A DNA stretch of 64,000 bases from Chitinivibrionales bacterium (GTDB taxonomy: Bacteria; Fibrobacterota; Chitinivibrionia; Chitinivibrionales; FEN-1185). The position numbers were made by a program, and so were the translations under genes. Under the pieces are notes generated by a model, which was not told the origin of the DNA, ran no database searches, and was given only the letters and a program-made list of their open reading frames with translations. The stretch lies in contig DATJAL010000045.1 in assembly GCA_035516255.1 (NCBI GenBank), forward strand, positions 60,334-124,333, given 5' to 3'. Below are positions 16,632 to 23,961 of the stretch, piece after piece; within the stretch, counting starts at the first letter, position 1, and each line of letters starts with the position of its first letter.

Positions 16632-17276
16632 TCAGGACGGCTGCCGTGACGCCGGCGCCGCGTTCACGATCAGCGCCCGCATGACAAAGCAAAGCATCAC
16701 GCTGTTGAAAATATGCCATAAGAAATGGGTTCCGACAGGGAAGCACGGGCAGATGAGCATGTCTATGGTGCGGAATACAAGCGAGAAGAAGAATGCGGCA
16801 GCGCCGAGGAATAAAAAAAGACGTTCGTTCTTTTTTGTCGCTGCGGTTACAATTCCGTACACAATCATCATGACAAGCGCCGGTGCGTACACCAGCGAGT
16901 TGTTCAGAAGTCCATGAAAGAAGGCGCACATCCACATCGAGGCAAGAAAGCCGGAAAGAACAAGCATGGTCAATCCTGCGGAAAAGTTAAAAACCCGCCG
17001 GCTGTAAATCCATAGGAAAGCTACCTGAAAAAGAAAAATCGGCCCGGCGTCAAAAAGCTGGGTGAATCGCGTATGGAAAACATGGAAGATGGTGCTGCCG
17101 GCGCCGAGCGCGGCGATAAGGGCGATGAGAACGCAGACGCCGGGGTCTGCGGTGTCGCGGCGCCGGGCCATCCGCCAGCAAAGCCATGCCGCAAGAAAAA
17201 ACGCCAGATTGCTGGCGGCATTGAACGGTTCGCCGAAAATTCCGGAGGCGGTTCTTTCGCAGTATGCGTCCATCAT
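16632..17276 (-). CDS. Ceramidase-like (CREST superfamily) membrane hydrolase
   Basis: 214 residues with seven membrane helices. Residues typical of the alkaline ceramidase / PAQR CREST superfamily are present: an N-terminal YCER, then FNAASNLAFFLAA, GSTIFHVFHTRFTQLFDAGP (His and Asp in helices 2-3), RTIDM in a late helix and GTHFLWHIFNS with two His. The Zn-binding His/Asp set is therefore plausible. Eukaryotic members hydrolyse ceramide; bacterial substrates are untested and could be any N-acyl lipid. It is part of a minus-strand operon with the UGT-type glycosyltransferase, which suggests glycolipid processing. ATGATG at the start leaves a one-codon ambiguity. Confidence 0.78.
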   Translation of the reverse strand: MMDAYCERTASGIFGEPFNAASNLAFFLAAWLCWRMARRRDTADPGVCVLIALIAALGAGSTIFHVFHTRFTQLFDAGPIFLFQVAFLWIYSRRVFNFSAGLTMLVLSGFLASMWMCAFFHGLLNNSLVYAPALVMMIVYGIVTAATKKNERLFLFLGAAAFFFSLVFRTIDMLICPCFPVGTHFLWHIFNSVMLCFVMRALIVNAAPASRQPS

Positions 17277-17326
17277 GACAAGGGCCTTTTATCAGGGCGT
17301 CGGCATGGAAGCATGCATGCCGCTTG

Positions 17327-17533
17327 TCAATTATTGAGGATCATGCCGGTGGAAAACACCAGCATGAAGGCGAGCCAGAGGTAGAGAAGAAGGTTGTTGA
17401 GCGCGGACTCGGTTATCGACTGCTCGTTGCTTTTGTTCCGCGCCCTTTCGCGCAGGTGTTTGACAATGGAATAAACAGTCCAGCCGAGCAGGCCGGCGCC
17501 GACGAGTTTTGCGAGCATGATGGACAACGGCAT
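17327..17533 (-). CDS. Small two-helix membrane protein of unknown function
   Basis: 68 residues: helix 1 (MLAKLVGAGLLGWTVYSIV), a charged KHLRERARNKSNEQS linker and helix 2 (LLLYLWLAFMLVFSTGMIL). It has a good Shine-Dalgarno (AAAGGAA) five bases before the ATG and sits 50 bases upstream of the ceramidase-like gene in the same direction, so it is probably the first gene of that operon. No family recognised. Confidence 0.6.
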   Translation of the reverse strand: MPLSIMLAKLVGAGLLGWTVYSIVKHLRERARNKSNEQSITESALNNLLLYLWLAFMLVFSTGMILNN

Positions 17534-17585
17534 GGTATTCCTTTTGGATTAAAATACTTGGCGCAATGTAAAGAGAAAAAGAAAA

Positions 17586-17735
17586 ATTGCCCGAGACACG
17601 GAGAGCACGGAGTTACAAGTTAAGAGTGAATAGTGAAGAGTTGAGAGTTGTTAAGGTGTATGTTTCTGTTCACAATTCACTCTTCGCTCTTAACTTTCTT
17701 TTTCTCTATGTCTTCCGTGTCTCTGCGGTGAATCT
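17586..17735. repeat. Composite inverted-repeat element (about 150 bp)
   Basis: Outer arms GAGACACGGA (17593-17602) and TCCGTGTCTC (17714-17723) match perfectly. The inner arms, AAGTTAAGAGTGAATAGTGAA (from 17618) and the reverse complement of the sequence ending at 17696, match with few changes. The intervening loop is about 30 bases. The arms belong to dispersed repeat types (ACACGGAG and GTGAAGAGTTAAGAG) seen in many environmental genomes. It fills the space between two minus-strand genes. One arm type recurs inside the MutY-like gene at 19959-19993. Confidence 0.65.
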
Positions 17736-17742
17736 TGCTTTT

Positions 17743-18189
17743 TTATTCTTCCAGCGGGGTGGCGCCCGGGCTCTGGGCAACGGGCGGGGGCGGCGGTGTC
17801 TGGAGATCCACCTTTACCGCCGCGAGCCGCCGTGAGAAAATCTCGAACCCGTCCCACAATACCACGAATTCATAAAACCCCTCTTCCGGCAGCGGGAGCC
17901 CGTTGATGTTGCCGCCGATTTCTATCACCGAGCGCCGGTTGTCGGCGGGGTCAACGTCCCAGGGCGGCAGGGTCATGGAAAAGGAGCCGCCTTCTTTCCT
18001 GAAAAGAAGCTGGAGTTTTCCCTTCTTTGCCACGTCGGTGATCGCGATGTAGATGGCGCAGTTTCCGTGCTTCGAAGGGAAGTGCGGACTGTTGATGGAG
18101 CTGAACGTGCCGGCGAGCACGCTTTTTCCCGTGTGCACGTCGCGGTAGTAGTAATCGCACACGATCATGGCGAGGATGATGGGTTTCAT
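17743..18189 (-). CDS. DUF6941-like cytosolic protein of unknown function
   Basis: 148 residues with no signal peptide. The N-terminus (ILAMIVCDYYYRDVHTGKSVLAGTFSSINSPHFP) and the later LPEEGFYEFVVLWDGFEI segment match a widespread uncharacterised bacterial family of all-beta proteins (DUF6941, as I recall it; I cannot confirm the accession). A Pro-rich tail (PPPPPVAQSPG) ends the protein. The function is unknown. The ATG at 18189 leads straight into the conserved first strand. It is followed by the inverted-repeat element and upstream of nothing on its own strand for about 5 kb. Confidence 0.7.
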   Translation of the reverse strand: MKPIILAMIVCDYYYRDVHTGKSVLAGTFSSINSPHFPSKHGNCAIYIAITDVAKKGKLQLLFRKEGGSFSMTLPPWDVDPADNRRSVIEIGGNINGLPLPEEGFYEFVVLWDGFEIFSRRLAAVKVDLQTPPPPPVAQSPGATPLEE

Positions 18190-18272
18190 GCTGGATTTCT
18201 TTATGATATTTTTTGTGAGGATAAAAATAATTCTTTGTCGATGGCGATGTTCCTAAAATCAAGACCGAAAAA

Positions 18273-18298
18273 AGATTTTGCCGCAAAGAACGCAAAGT
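18273..18298. repeat. GCAAAG-type dispersed repeat unit
   Basis: TTGCCGCAAAGAACGCAAAG within the 295-base space between two divergent genes. Short CGCAAAGA tandem units like this are common dispersed intergenic repeats. The rest of the interval has no gene; AATCAAGGCCATCTTGATT near 18436 is a small perfect hairpin. Confidence 0.4.
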
Positions 18299-18484
18299 CC
18301 GGCGGGCAGTGGATCGCAATTGAAAAATTTCCCGAAGCAACAGCCATGCTTAAGGTATTTTACTAATGGCTGCCCCAGGGTTGCGGGGAGAGAGGACGCG
18401 CAATTTCATGATCACTGTCATCAAAACGGGAAAAATCAAGGCCATCTTGATTGTATCAAAAAAATCCTGGTCACAGGGGCGTGC

Positions 18485-19165
18485 ATGGCGATAAAGAGCG
18501 AAGAAATCCAGAGAAAAATCCTTCATTTCATTTTCGGCACCATCATCCCGCTCGGGATTTTCTACATACCGCTTTACGCGGAGAAACTGTCATGGAAGGC
18601 ACTGCCGCCGTGGACCCTGCCGCCCATCATCCTGTCGTTTTTCCTCGCACTGTTCGTGATCATGGAGACGCTGCGGTTCCGCGTGCCCGCGATCCAGAAC
18701 ATCTTCCATCGGTTCTTCGGCAGCATGCTGCGGCTGGAGGAAGTCAAAAAAACGACCGGCGCCACCTACATCCTCGCCTCGTCCGTGCTCTGCTCGCTCG
18801 TTTTCAGAAATCAGCCGCAGGTGTCGCTCATGGTGCTTTCCACGTTCATCTGGGGAGACGCGGTCGCCGCGCTCGTGGGACAGGGCATGGGAAAAATCAG
18901 GATCGGCTCCAAGTCGCTCGAGGGCTCGGTCGCCTGCCTCGTGCTGTGCCTGGTGTTTTTTCTGGCGGTGTTTCCCGCCCTGCCGTTCCTTCTTGACAAA
19001 TGGAACGGAAGAATCCCCCTCTTGCTCGCTATCATCGCGTCGCTGTGCATAACGGTCATGGAGCTGTTTACCATCAAGATCCGCGGGTTTGAGGTGAATG
19101 ATAATCTTTCGGTGCCGTTTATCACGGGAATTGTTATGATACTTTTATATCCAATTTTAAAATAA
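18485..19165 (+). CDS. Dolichol/phytol-kinase-like (CDP-alcohol kinase) membrane protein
   Basis: 226 residues with six or seven membrane helices. The conserved C-terminal signature is complete: STFIWGDAVAALVGQGMGK (residues ~118-136), RIGSKSLEGSVACL, and FEVNDNLSVPFITG near the end. This is the CTP-dependent polyprenol kinase / SEC59 / phytol kinase pattern (GDxxAxxxGxxxG, KSxEGS, DN). It would phosphorylate a polyprenol or isoprenoid alcohol, using CTP, at the membrane. The ATG at 18485 gives the conserved MAIKSEEIQRKILHF start; the frame is open further upstream but not conserved-looking. The MutY-like gene starts four bases after its stop. Confidence 0.82.
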   Translation: MAIKSEEIQRKILHFIFGTIIPLGIFYIPLYAEKLSWKALPPWTLPPIILSFFLALFVIMETLRFRVPAIQNIFHRFFGSMLRLEEVKKTTGATYILASSVLCSLVFRNQPQVSLMVLSTFIWGDAVAALVGQGMGKIRIGSKSLEGSVACLVLCLVFFLAVFPALPFLLDKWNGRIPLLLAIIASLCITVMELFTIKIRGFEVNDNLSVPFITGIVMILLYPILK

Positions 19166-19169
19166 TGAT

Positions 19170-20090
19170 ATGCCGGATATCTCCCCTCGCTACTGGGCTG
19201 GCACCTTGTCGCCGACCCGCAAATCAATAAAACTCTTCCAAAGCGAAATCCTGCGCCATTATAAAACCCACGGCAGAAAAATGCCGTGGAGAGAAACGCG
19301 GGACCCCTACTGCGTTCTCGTTTCTGAAATCATGCTCCAGCAGACGCAGGTGCGCAGGGCGGAGGAGAAGTATCCGGAGTTTATAAAGGCCTTTCCAAAT
19401 TTCGAGGCGCTTGACAAAGCGCCGCTGGCGAAAGTTTTCGCCGTGTGGCAGGGGATGGGTTACAACCGGCGCGCGATTGCCTTGAAAAGAATCGCACATT
19501 TAGTTGTCAACGATTACAAAGGTAACTTACCTCGAACGCGGGAAAAGTTGTGCAGCCTGCCCGGCATCGGCAAGGCCACGGCGTCGTCGATCATGGCGTT
19601 CGCGTTCAACCAGCCCTCGGTCTTTGTTGAAACAAATATTCGAACGGTGTTCATACATTTCTTTTTTCAAAAGAAAAGAATGGTTGCGGATGAGGAAATC
19701 CTTGAGGTCGCACGCCGGTGTGCGTATGAAAAAAATCCCCGTGTTTGGTATTGGGCGCTCATGGACTATGGAGCGATGCTGAAAAAGAGCGGCGAGGATA
19801 AAAATGCGATAAGCAAACACTATAAAAAGCAGGAAAAGTTTGAAGGATCAAGGAGACAAAAAAGAGGAAAAATACTCAGGCTGTTGCTTGATTACAAGCT
19901 ATTGACAATAGATGAGATATATAATAGAATGAATGTAAAGGGCGATGAAGATAAGAAAGTGAAGAGCGAAGAATTAAGAGTGAAAAGTAAAAATAAGGGA
20001 AAAATATCAATTAAAGAGATAAAAGGCATTTTAAAGGAGTTGAAAAAGGAAGGGCTGGTAAACGAGGAAAAGGGGGAGTTTTTTATTTGA
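19170..20090 (+). CDS. Short A/G-specific adenine glycosylase (MutY-like) without Fe-S cluster
   Basis: 306 residues. The HhH-GPD glycosylase core is clear: KMPWRETRDPYCVLVSEIML with the catalytic Glu near residue 52, QQTQV, the helix-hairpin-helix LPGIGKATAS near 130, and VFVETNIRTVF near 152. In E. coli MutY the last block is LDGNVKRV with catalytic Asp138; here that position reads Glu. The four cysteines of the MutY [4Fe-4S] loop are absent, as is the NUDIX-like 8-oxoG domain. Instead the last ~90 residues are Lys/Glu-rich and include KVKSEELRVKSKNK, encoded by a dispersed repeat. It probably acts in base-excision repair of A:8-oxoG or as a related glycosylase. It lies four bases behind the polyprenol-kinase-like gene. 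Confidence 0.85.
   Translation: MPDISPRYWAGTLSPTRKSIKLFQSEILRHYKTHGRKMPWRETRDPYCVLVSEIMLQQTQVRRAEEKYPEFIKAFPNFEALDKAPLAKVFAVWQGMGYNRRAIALKRIAHLVVNDYKGNLPRTREKLCSLPGIGKATASSIMAFAFNQPSVFVETNIRTVFIHFFFQKKRMVADEEILEVARRCAYEKNPRVWYWALMDYGAMLKKSGEDKNAISKHYKKQEKFEGSRRQKRGKILRLLLDYKLLTIDEIYNRMNVKGDEDKKVKSEELRVKSKNKGKISIKEIKGILKELKKEGLVNEEKGEFFI
19959..19993 (+). repeat. SEELRVKS-type repeat inside the mutY-like coding region
   Basis: GTGAAGAGCGAAGAATTAAG and the following bases, in frame, encode VKSEELRVKS. The motif is homologous to the arms of the inverted repeat at 17618-17696. A related purine-rich run (GTTGAAAAGTTGAAGAGTTG on the minus strand) lies at 52470-52495. Confidence 0.6.
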
Positions 20091-20172
20091 ACCGGAACTT
20101 CCGGAAACCATTTTGCAGTTGTTCCTGTTTCTTGACCGGCAGGAAAAACAGGTTTAAAGGAAGAAAATAAAA

Positions 20173-20550
20173 ATGTCCGATGTCCAAATCGTCTCGATCG
20201 CCGTAGTATTCTTCATCGCGGTGACCCTCTGCATCGTGATTATCCAGTTCCGCGAATATTTCAGCGACGTGCACCGGTTGAGGGTAACCAGTGGCCGCCT
20301 TGAGATCATTGACGGCCTGCTCCACGCACGCCAGCACGCCTCCGAAATCGATAATATAAAAGCAGGACCCGACGCCGAAAAGGAGCTTAAATCCGCGTTC
20401 GGATTCTCGGACCTTCAGGCGGTGGCGATAATAAAAATCAATAATCCGATGCGCAGCGTTTCCGAGGAAAATTTACGGGAGGAGCGGCAGCGGCTGGCAA
20501 AGGAAGTTGAGGAGCTGGAGAAGAGGACAGGGAAGAGGAAAAAAAGGTAA
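20173..20550 (+). CDS. Single-pass membrane protein with coiled-coil tail, unknown function
   Basis: 125 residues: one N-terminal membrane helix (VSIAVVFFIAVTLCIVIIQF), a ~55-residue middle, and a highly charged C-terminal coiled coil (EENLREERQRLAKEVEELEKR, basic KRKKR end). The ATG has an AGGAAG ten bases upstream. No family recognised. It is in the same direction as the mutY-like gene, 82 bases after it. Confidence 0.6.
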   Translation: MSDVQIVSIAVVFFIAVTLCIVIIQFREYFSDVHRLRVTSGRLEIIDGLLHARQHASEIDNIKAGPDAEKELKSAFGFSDLQAVAIIKINNPMRSVSEENLREERQRLAKEVEELEKRTGKRKKR

Positions 20551-20600
20551 AAGGAACACGCGGTGGGTTTTGGTCATAACTTAATAATTGGGGGTTAAAT

Positions 20601-21131
20601 TTGAGTCTAATAATTACACTATATATTCGCGAAGGTATTGTAATGGCAAGCGATTCAAGATTATCCCTTAATCAACAAGAATAAAGCCCGGCAGGTCAAG
20701 TTCTTAATTTATCAGTTAGCCAATCAGACTCAAATTATAAAACGCTCCTAACACCGACTAAGGTAGGAATTTCAACATGTGGAGCTGCCGATATATAGGG
20801 TATTCCTCTTGCTGGGTTTATCGAATCATTTATAAATGATATTGTAGTTCCAAGAAAATTATTGGTGGAGGAAGCTGCAATTGAGATTTTAAAATATTTT
20901 CGAAATTTCCAACCTACTCCTGAAATTACATTCCATGTAGCCGGCCATAAGTCTCTCGAAAACAGATCCGAGCAAGAGGTTTGGGGCGTTGTTGTTACGC
21001 AGAACTCACATCAAAGATTAAATACTACTGATGATCAAGGTATTGCATGGGGAGGCGAGGTAGATATACGTGCTGGTTATAAAACCGACGGAGGCATACT
21101 GGGTTCAAAGAAAAACTTTACACGGTTCTGA
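20601..21131 (+). pseudogene. Disrupted proteasome-like (Ntn-hydrolase) gene with two in-frame stops
   Basis: One frame reads from TTG 20601 (a GGGGG Shine-Dalgarno lies about 6-10 bases upstream) to TGA 21129-21131, interrupted only by TAA at 20682-20684 and TAG at 20796-20798. The first block contains EGIVMASDSRLS, the proteasome beta / HslV DGVVLAADSRAT pattern. After Met removal, Ser is residue 1 and the Asp is residue 17, the Thr1-Asp17 spacing of proteasome subunits. Between the stops comes KVGISTCGAADI, and after them GIPLAGFIESFI and EITFHVAGH, consistent with the central sheet of the fold. The C-terminal third expected for this family is missing or altered after GGEVDI. Base composition is lower in GC than the neighbours. 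Either the gene decayed recently or the sequence has errors. Confidence 0.6.
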
Positions 21132-21242
21132 TAATTAACGAAATAACGATTGTTATAGCTTGTACTTAGTTTGTTTTAGCAGCTTTTCAAATTTAAATCC
21201 TTATTATAGCTGTGCTAAGTAGAGGTCGCGCCACAAATTATT

Positions 21243-21935
21243 TTAACATTTTATGCCCCTGTCAATCGCCCCCTGAATCACCTCCCTCGTCTTCTCCCTT
21301 ATCAATGCGATCCTCTCTCTTTTCGGTAAATCCCCATCCCCAAAATCCCTGGGATAAAGCGCCGTCTCAATCACCACATGGACCCGCGGCGGCAGCCAAA
21401 GAACAGGCTTTCCCCTCCATAATCTTTGCTTCACCACGATCGCCATCGGGATCACGGGCACGTTGAACATGACCGCGAGGAAAAACGCGCCGTCCTTGAA
21501 CCCGTTCACCCTCTGGTTGAAATGCGCCAGGTCGTGCTCTGCGAACACGTGGACAAATCCCCTTTCGTCAAGCGCGCGCCTGAGCTGCTTGACAATGTGC
21601 AAGAGCGGGTCTTTGTCGGTGAGCGGGAACGCGCCGAGCAGACGGATGAACATGCCGAGAAAGCGGATCCTGAACGTTGACTCCATCGCCGAATAATAGG
21701 CGCGGCGCGGGGCAATGGCGTGGCTGAGGATGCCGGGATCGAGGTACAGGGTGTGGTTGCTCACGAGGATCGCCTTGCGGATGCGGAGATTGCGCCTTCC
21801 GCTGATCCGCATGCCGAACGCGAGCAGGTCGAGCACGATGACGAAAAACAGCGTGATGTGGTAAACGAAAAATGAGGCAAGCTTGAACAGCAGGGAAAAA
21901 TAAAACACCTTAATGGCGCCGGTGTTTCCGCTCAC
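21243..21935 (-). CDS. PlsC-type 1-acyl-glycerol-3-phosphate / lysolipid acyltransferase
   Basis: 230 residues from GTG 21935, which overlaps the stop of the upstream glycosyltransferase (GTGA); the frame is open further upstream but lies inside that gene. An N-terminal hydrophobic region precedes the acyltransferase domain. The HX4D motif is VSNHTLYLD (~57-65). The next block reads VFAEHDLAHFNQR, where most PlsC proteins have FPEGTRS. A VPVIPMAIV strand follows. It transfers an acyl chain to a lipid or glycolipid hydroxyl at the inner membrane. Coupling to the GT2 gene resembles carotenoid glycosyltransferase-acyltransferase pairs (CruC/CruD, CrtQ/CrtO), but no carotenoid genes are nearby. 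Confidence 0.82.
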   Translation of the reverse strand: MSGNTGAIKVFYFSLLFKLASFFVYHITLFFVIVLDLLAFGMRISGRRNLRIRKAILVSNHTLYLDPGILSHAIAPRRAYYSAMESTFRIRFLGMFIRLLGAFPLTDKDPLLHIVKQLRRALDERGFVHVFAEHDLAHFNQRVNGFKDGAFFLAVMFNVPVIPMAIVVKQRLWRGKPVLWLPPRVHVVIETALYPRDFGDGDLPKRERIALIREKTREVIQGAIDRGIKC

Positions 21936-23071
21936 TTCACGAACCGTCCCTTCCACAGGTAGCCCTTGCCCAGGGTGTCGTCGATTACGGATTTCCACCC
22001 GATGTAAATGAGAAGGATGAAGAGAAACGGGTAGAGCAGAGGGGCGTACCATACCATTCCCCGGTTGTAAAGGAAAAGCGCCCATGCGCCGAAAAACAGT
22101 CCCACGGATGCGGCCGCGAGGTGGATGTGGCTTCCATGGGTGAGGACTTCCAGGGGCAGCAGCACCACGGGGAGCACCAGGCCGCCGATGATGAAAACCG
22201 TGAGCGCAATGATCGATGCGACATGCTTTTCAAAAAAGTCGTAGATGTTTTTCGCGATGCCGTCCACGGCGCCGGAAAAACTCCGGTACATGCGGCAGGA
22301 CACATGGTTCTTCACGTCGAGAAACACCAGACGGTGTCCGCGCTTTTTAAGTTCGCGGCCAATATAAATATCTTCGCTGATCTTGTGCCGTACGCTCTTG
22401 TAACCGTCGATCGCCTTGAACACCGATGCCTTGAAGAAAATAAACTGGCCGATAATGTGCGACGCGAAGGGCAGCCTGATGAGCGGGATGATCCACAGCG
22501 GCATGAACAGTACCGCGTTGAGGAACATGTTTGAAAGTACCGCCACCTCGCCGAATGATTTCGGAATTTGGCGGGTGTAGCCGGAAAGCGCGTCCGCCCG
22601 GTGCGCGAGCGCGTTGGTCACCGCCCATGAGATACTGTTGCCGTCGTGCACGGTGTCGGCGTCGGTGAACAGAAAATATTCGCCGGACGCGTGCCGTGCG
22701 AGTTCCTGCATGGCGTGCGGCTTTCCAAACCACCCTTCCGGAAGGTCGCTGCCCTTTATTGCCCTGATGGAAGGGTTTTTTTCAGCATAGCCGCTGATGA
22801 TTTCCCAGGTGCCGTCCTCCGACATGTCGTCGTACACGATGATTTCATAATCGCGATAGGTCTGGTTGAGCAGCGAATCGAGGCAGCGGCCGATGTTTTG
22901 TTCCTCGTCCCGCGCGGGCACAAGCACCGACACGAGGGGACCGTGCGTGAGGCGGGGCTTTTTTGTGAACAGGGAAAGGTACAAGGTGTTGGTGATGGAG
23001 AGAAAGCAGAAAATGAAGCAACCGGCGATGATGATGTAGTAATACCAGGAAAACAGGTCAGGGGTTGACAT
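21932..23071 (-). CDS. Membrane-bound GT2 family glycosyltransferase
   Basis: 379 residues: an N-terminal membrane helix, a GT-A catalytic domain, then three C-terminal helices. Motifs: SVLVPARDEEQNIGRCLDSL (residues ~48-67), IVYDDMSEDGT, GKPHAMQELA, the DxD-type YFLFTDADT (~130-138) and a late KISEDIYIGRELKKRGH block (ED motif). It uses a nucleotide sugar to glycosylate a membrane acceptor on the cytosolic face. Domain order and helices resemble CrtQ/CruC and hopanoid-type GT2 enzymes. Its stop overlaps the acyltransferase start, so product glycosylation followed by acylation is likely. The upstream TPR gene overlaps its start by 14 bases. Confidence 0.87.
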   Translation of the reverse strand: MSTPDLFSWYYYIIIAGCFIFCFLSITNTLYLSLFTKKPRLTHGPLVSVLVPARDEEQNIGRCLDSLLNQTYRDYEIIVYDDMSEDGTWEIISGYAEKNPSIRAIKGSDLPEGWFGKPHAMQELARHASGEYFLFTDADTVHDGNSISWAVTNALAHRADALSGYTRQIPKSFGEVAVLSNMFLNAVLFMPLWIIPLIRLPFASHIIGQFIFFKASVFKAIDGYKSVRHKISEDIYIGRELKKRGHRLVFLDVKNHVSCRMYRSFSGAVDGIAKNIYDFFEKHVASIIALTVFIIGGLVLPVVLLPLEVLTHGSHIHLAAASVGLFFGAWALFLYNRGMVWYAPLLYPFLFILLIYIGWKSVIDDTLGKGYLWKGRFVK

Positions 23072-23849
23072 GCTGCCCCGATGCTATCTCCTTGAGTTTT
23101 TCCGCGGCATACCGGTTGCCGGGATACAGTTCGAGCGCCTTGTTAAGGTATGCAAGCGCCTCTTCACGGCGCTCAAGACGGCCGTAGGCGATGCCGAGGC
23201 CGGAGAAAATGTTGAACTGGTCGTCTTTTTCTATGTCGGGCATCTCGAGAGCGGTGTTCATGACCTCAATGCCCTTGCTTGGATTGCCGCCGTAGATAAT
23301 GGGCGGGTACACCAGCGTTGACCCGATAAGAATATGCGCCTTTCCGTTTTTAGGCTGTATTTTGAGCGCCGTGTTCGCAAGGTAAGATACCTCAAGCCCG
23401 TGCATGAAGACCCACCAGTATTCAAACTGTCGTATTTTCACAAGACACATCTGGCCCATGATCGCGCTTTTCACGCGCCATCCTTCGTCGCAGGAGGCGC
23501 AAAGGCGCAGGTGGTCGTCAATTGCCTTGAGCCCTATGGCAAGGTGTGAATCGGCTTCTTTCCAGTTCTGCAACTCATTTTCCGCCCTGCCTTCAAGGTA
23601 TTCCAACCGGCCGCACCAGTACGCATTGTCTTTTTTGTTGTTGAAAACCTTCATCCGCAAGGAATCAGCCTTCCTGTAATCTTTTCTGATTTCCGCAATG
23701 GGCGAGTTCTGATATACCGCGTCACGCAGGGTTTCGTAAGCAGGGACAAATTCAGGCGGAACAGCGGGAGCGGCAAAAGCACTGCAAAAGCATAACGCAT
23801 TAAAAATAACAACGACTTGAAAAATCCCTGGGATTTTTTCGGTTTTCAT
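23058..23849 (-). CDS. Exported TPR-repeat protein
   Basis: 263 residues from the ATG at 23849; this start gives a good signal peptide (MKTEKIPGIFQVVVIFNALCFCSAFA). The mature part is alpha-helical with TPR-like units. The clearest is FSGLGIAYGRLERREEALAY followed by LNKALELYPGNRYAAEKL at the C-terminus; earlier ones include EVSYLANTALKIQPKNGKAH. Conserved Cys pairs (CASCDEGW) may form a disulfide or bind metal. It overlaps the GT2 start by 14 bases and is probably translated with it. It might scaffold the glycolipid enzymes in the periplasm, but that is inference. Confidence 0.75.
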   Translation of the reverse strand: MKTEKIPGIFQVVVIFNALCFCSAFAAPAVPPEFVPAYETLRDAVYQNSPIAEIRKDYRKADSLRMKVFNNKKDNAYWCGRLEYLEGRAENELQNWKEADSHLAIGLKAIDDHLRLCASCDEGWRVKSAIMGQMCLVKIRQFEYWWVFMHGLEVSYLANTALKIQPKNGKAHILIGSTLVYPPIIYGGNPSKGIEVMNTALEMPDIEKDDQFNIFSGLGIAYGRLERREEALAYLNKALELYPGNRYAAEKLKEIASGQHVNP

Positions 23850-23961
23850 AGGCAGATGCAAAAGTCGCAAGATACGTGCCAGTTCTTTAATCTGTATAAT
23901 ATAAAAAATTCTTACTGAAAAAGGTAGATGATATAGCTGGCGAATAGGGATGGCGGTTCGT

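Noticed and set aside
18270..18385. c-di-GMP (GEMM) riboswitch, suggested by ACGCAAAG and a later CCCAGGGTTGCGGGG
   Set aside because: The first GEMM helix and the GGCAAAC-type tetraloop receptor elements cannot be placed, and CGCAAAG-type units are common dispersed repeats. A covariance-model search (Rfam RF01051) would settle it.
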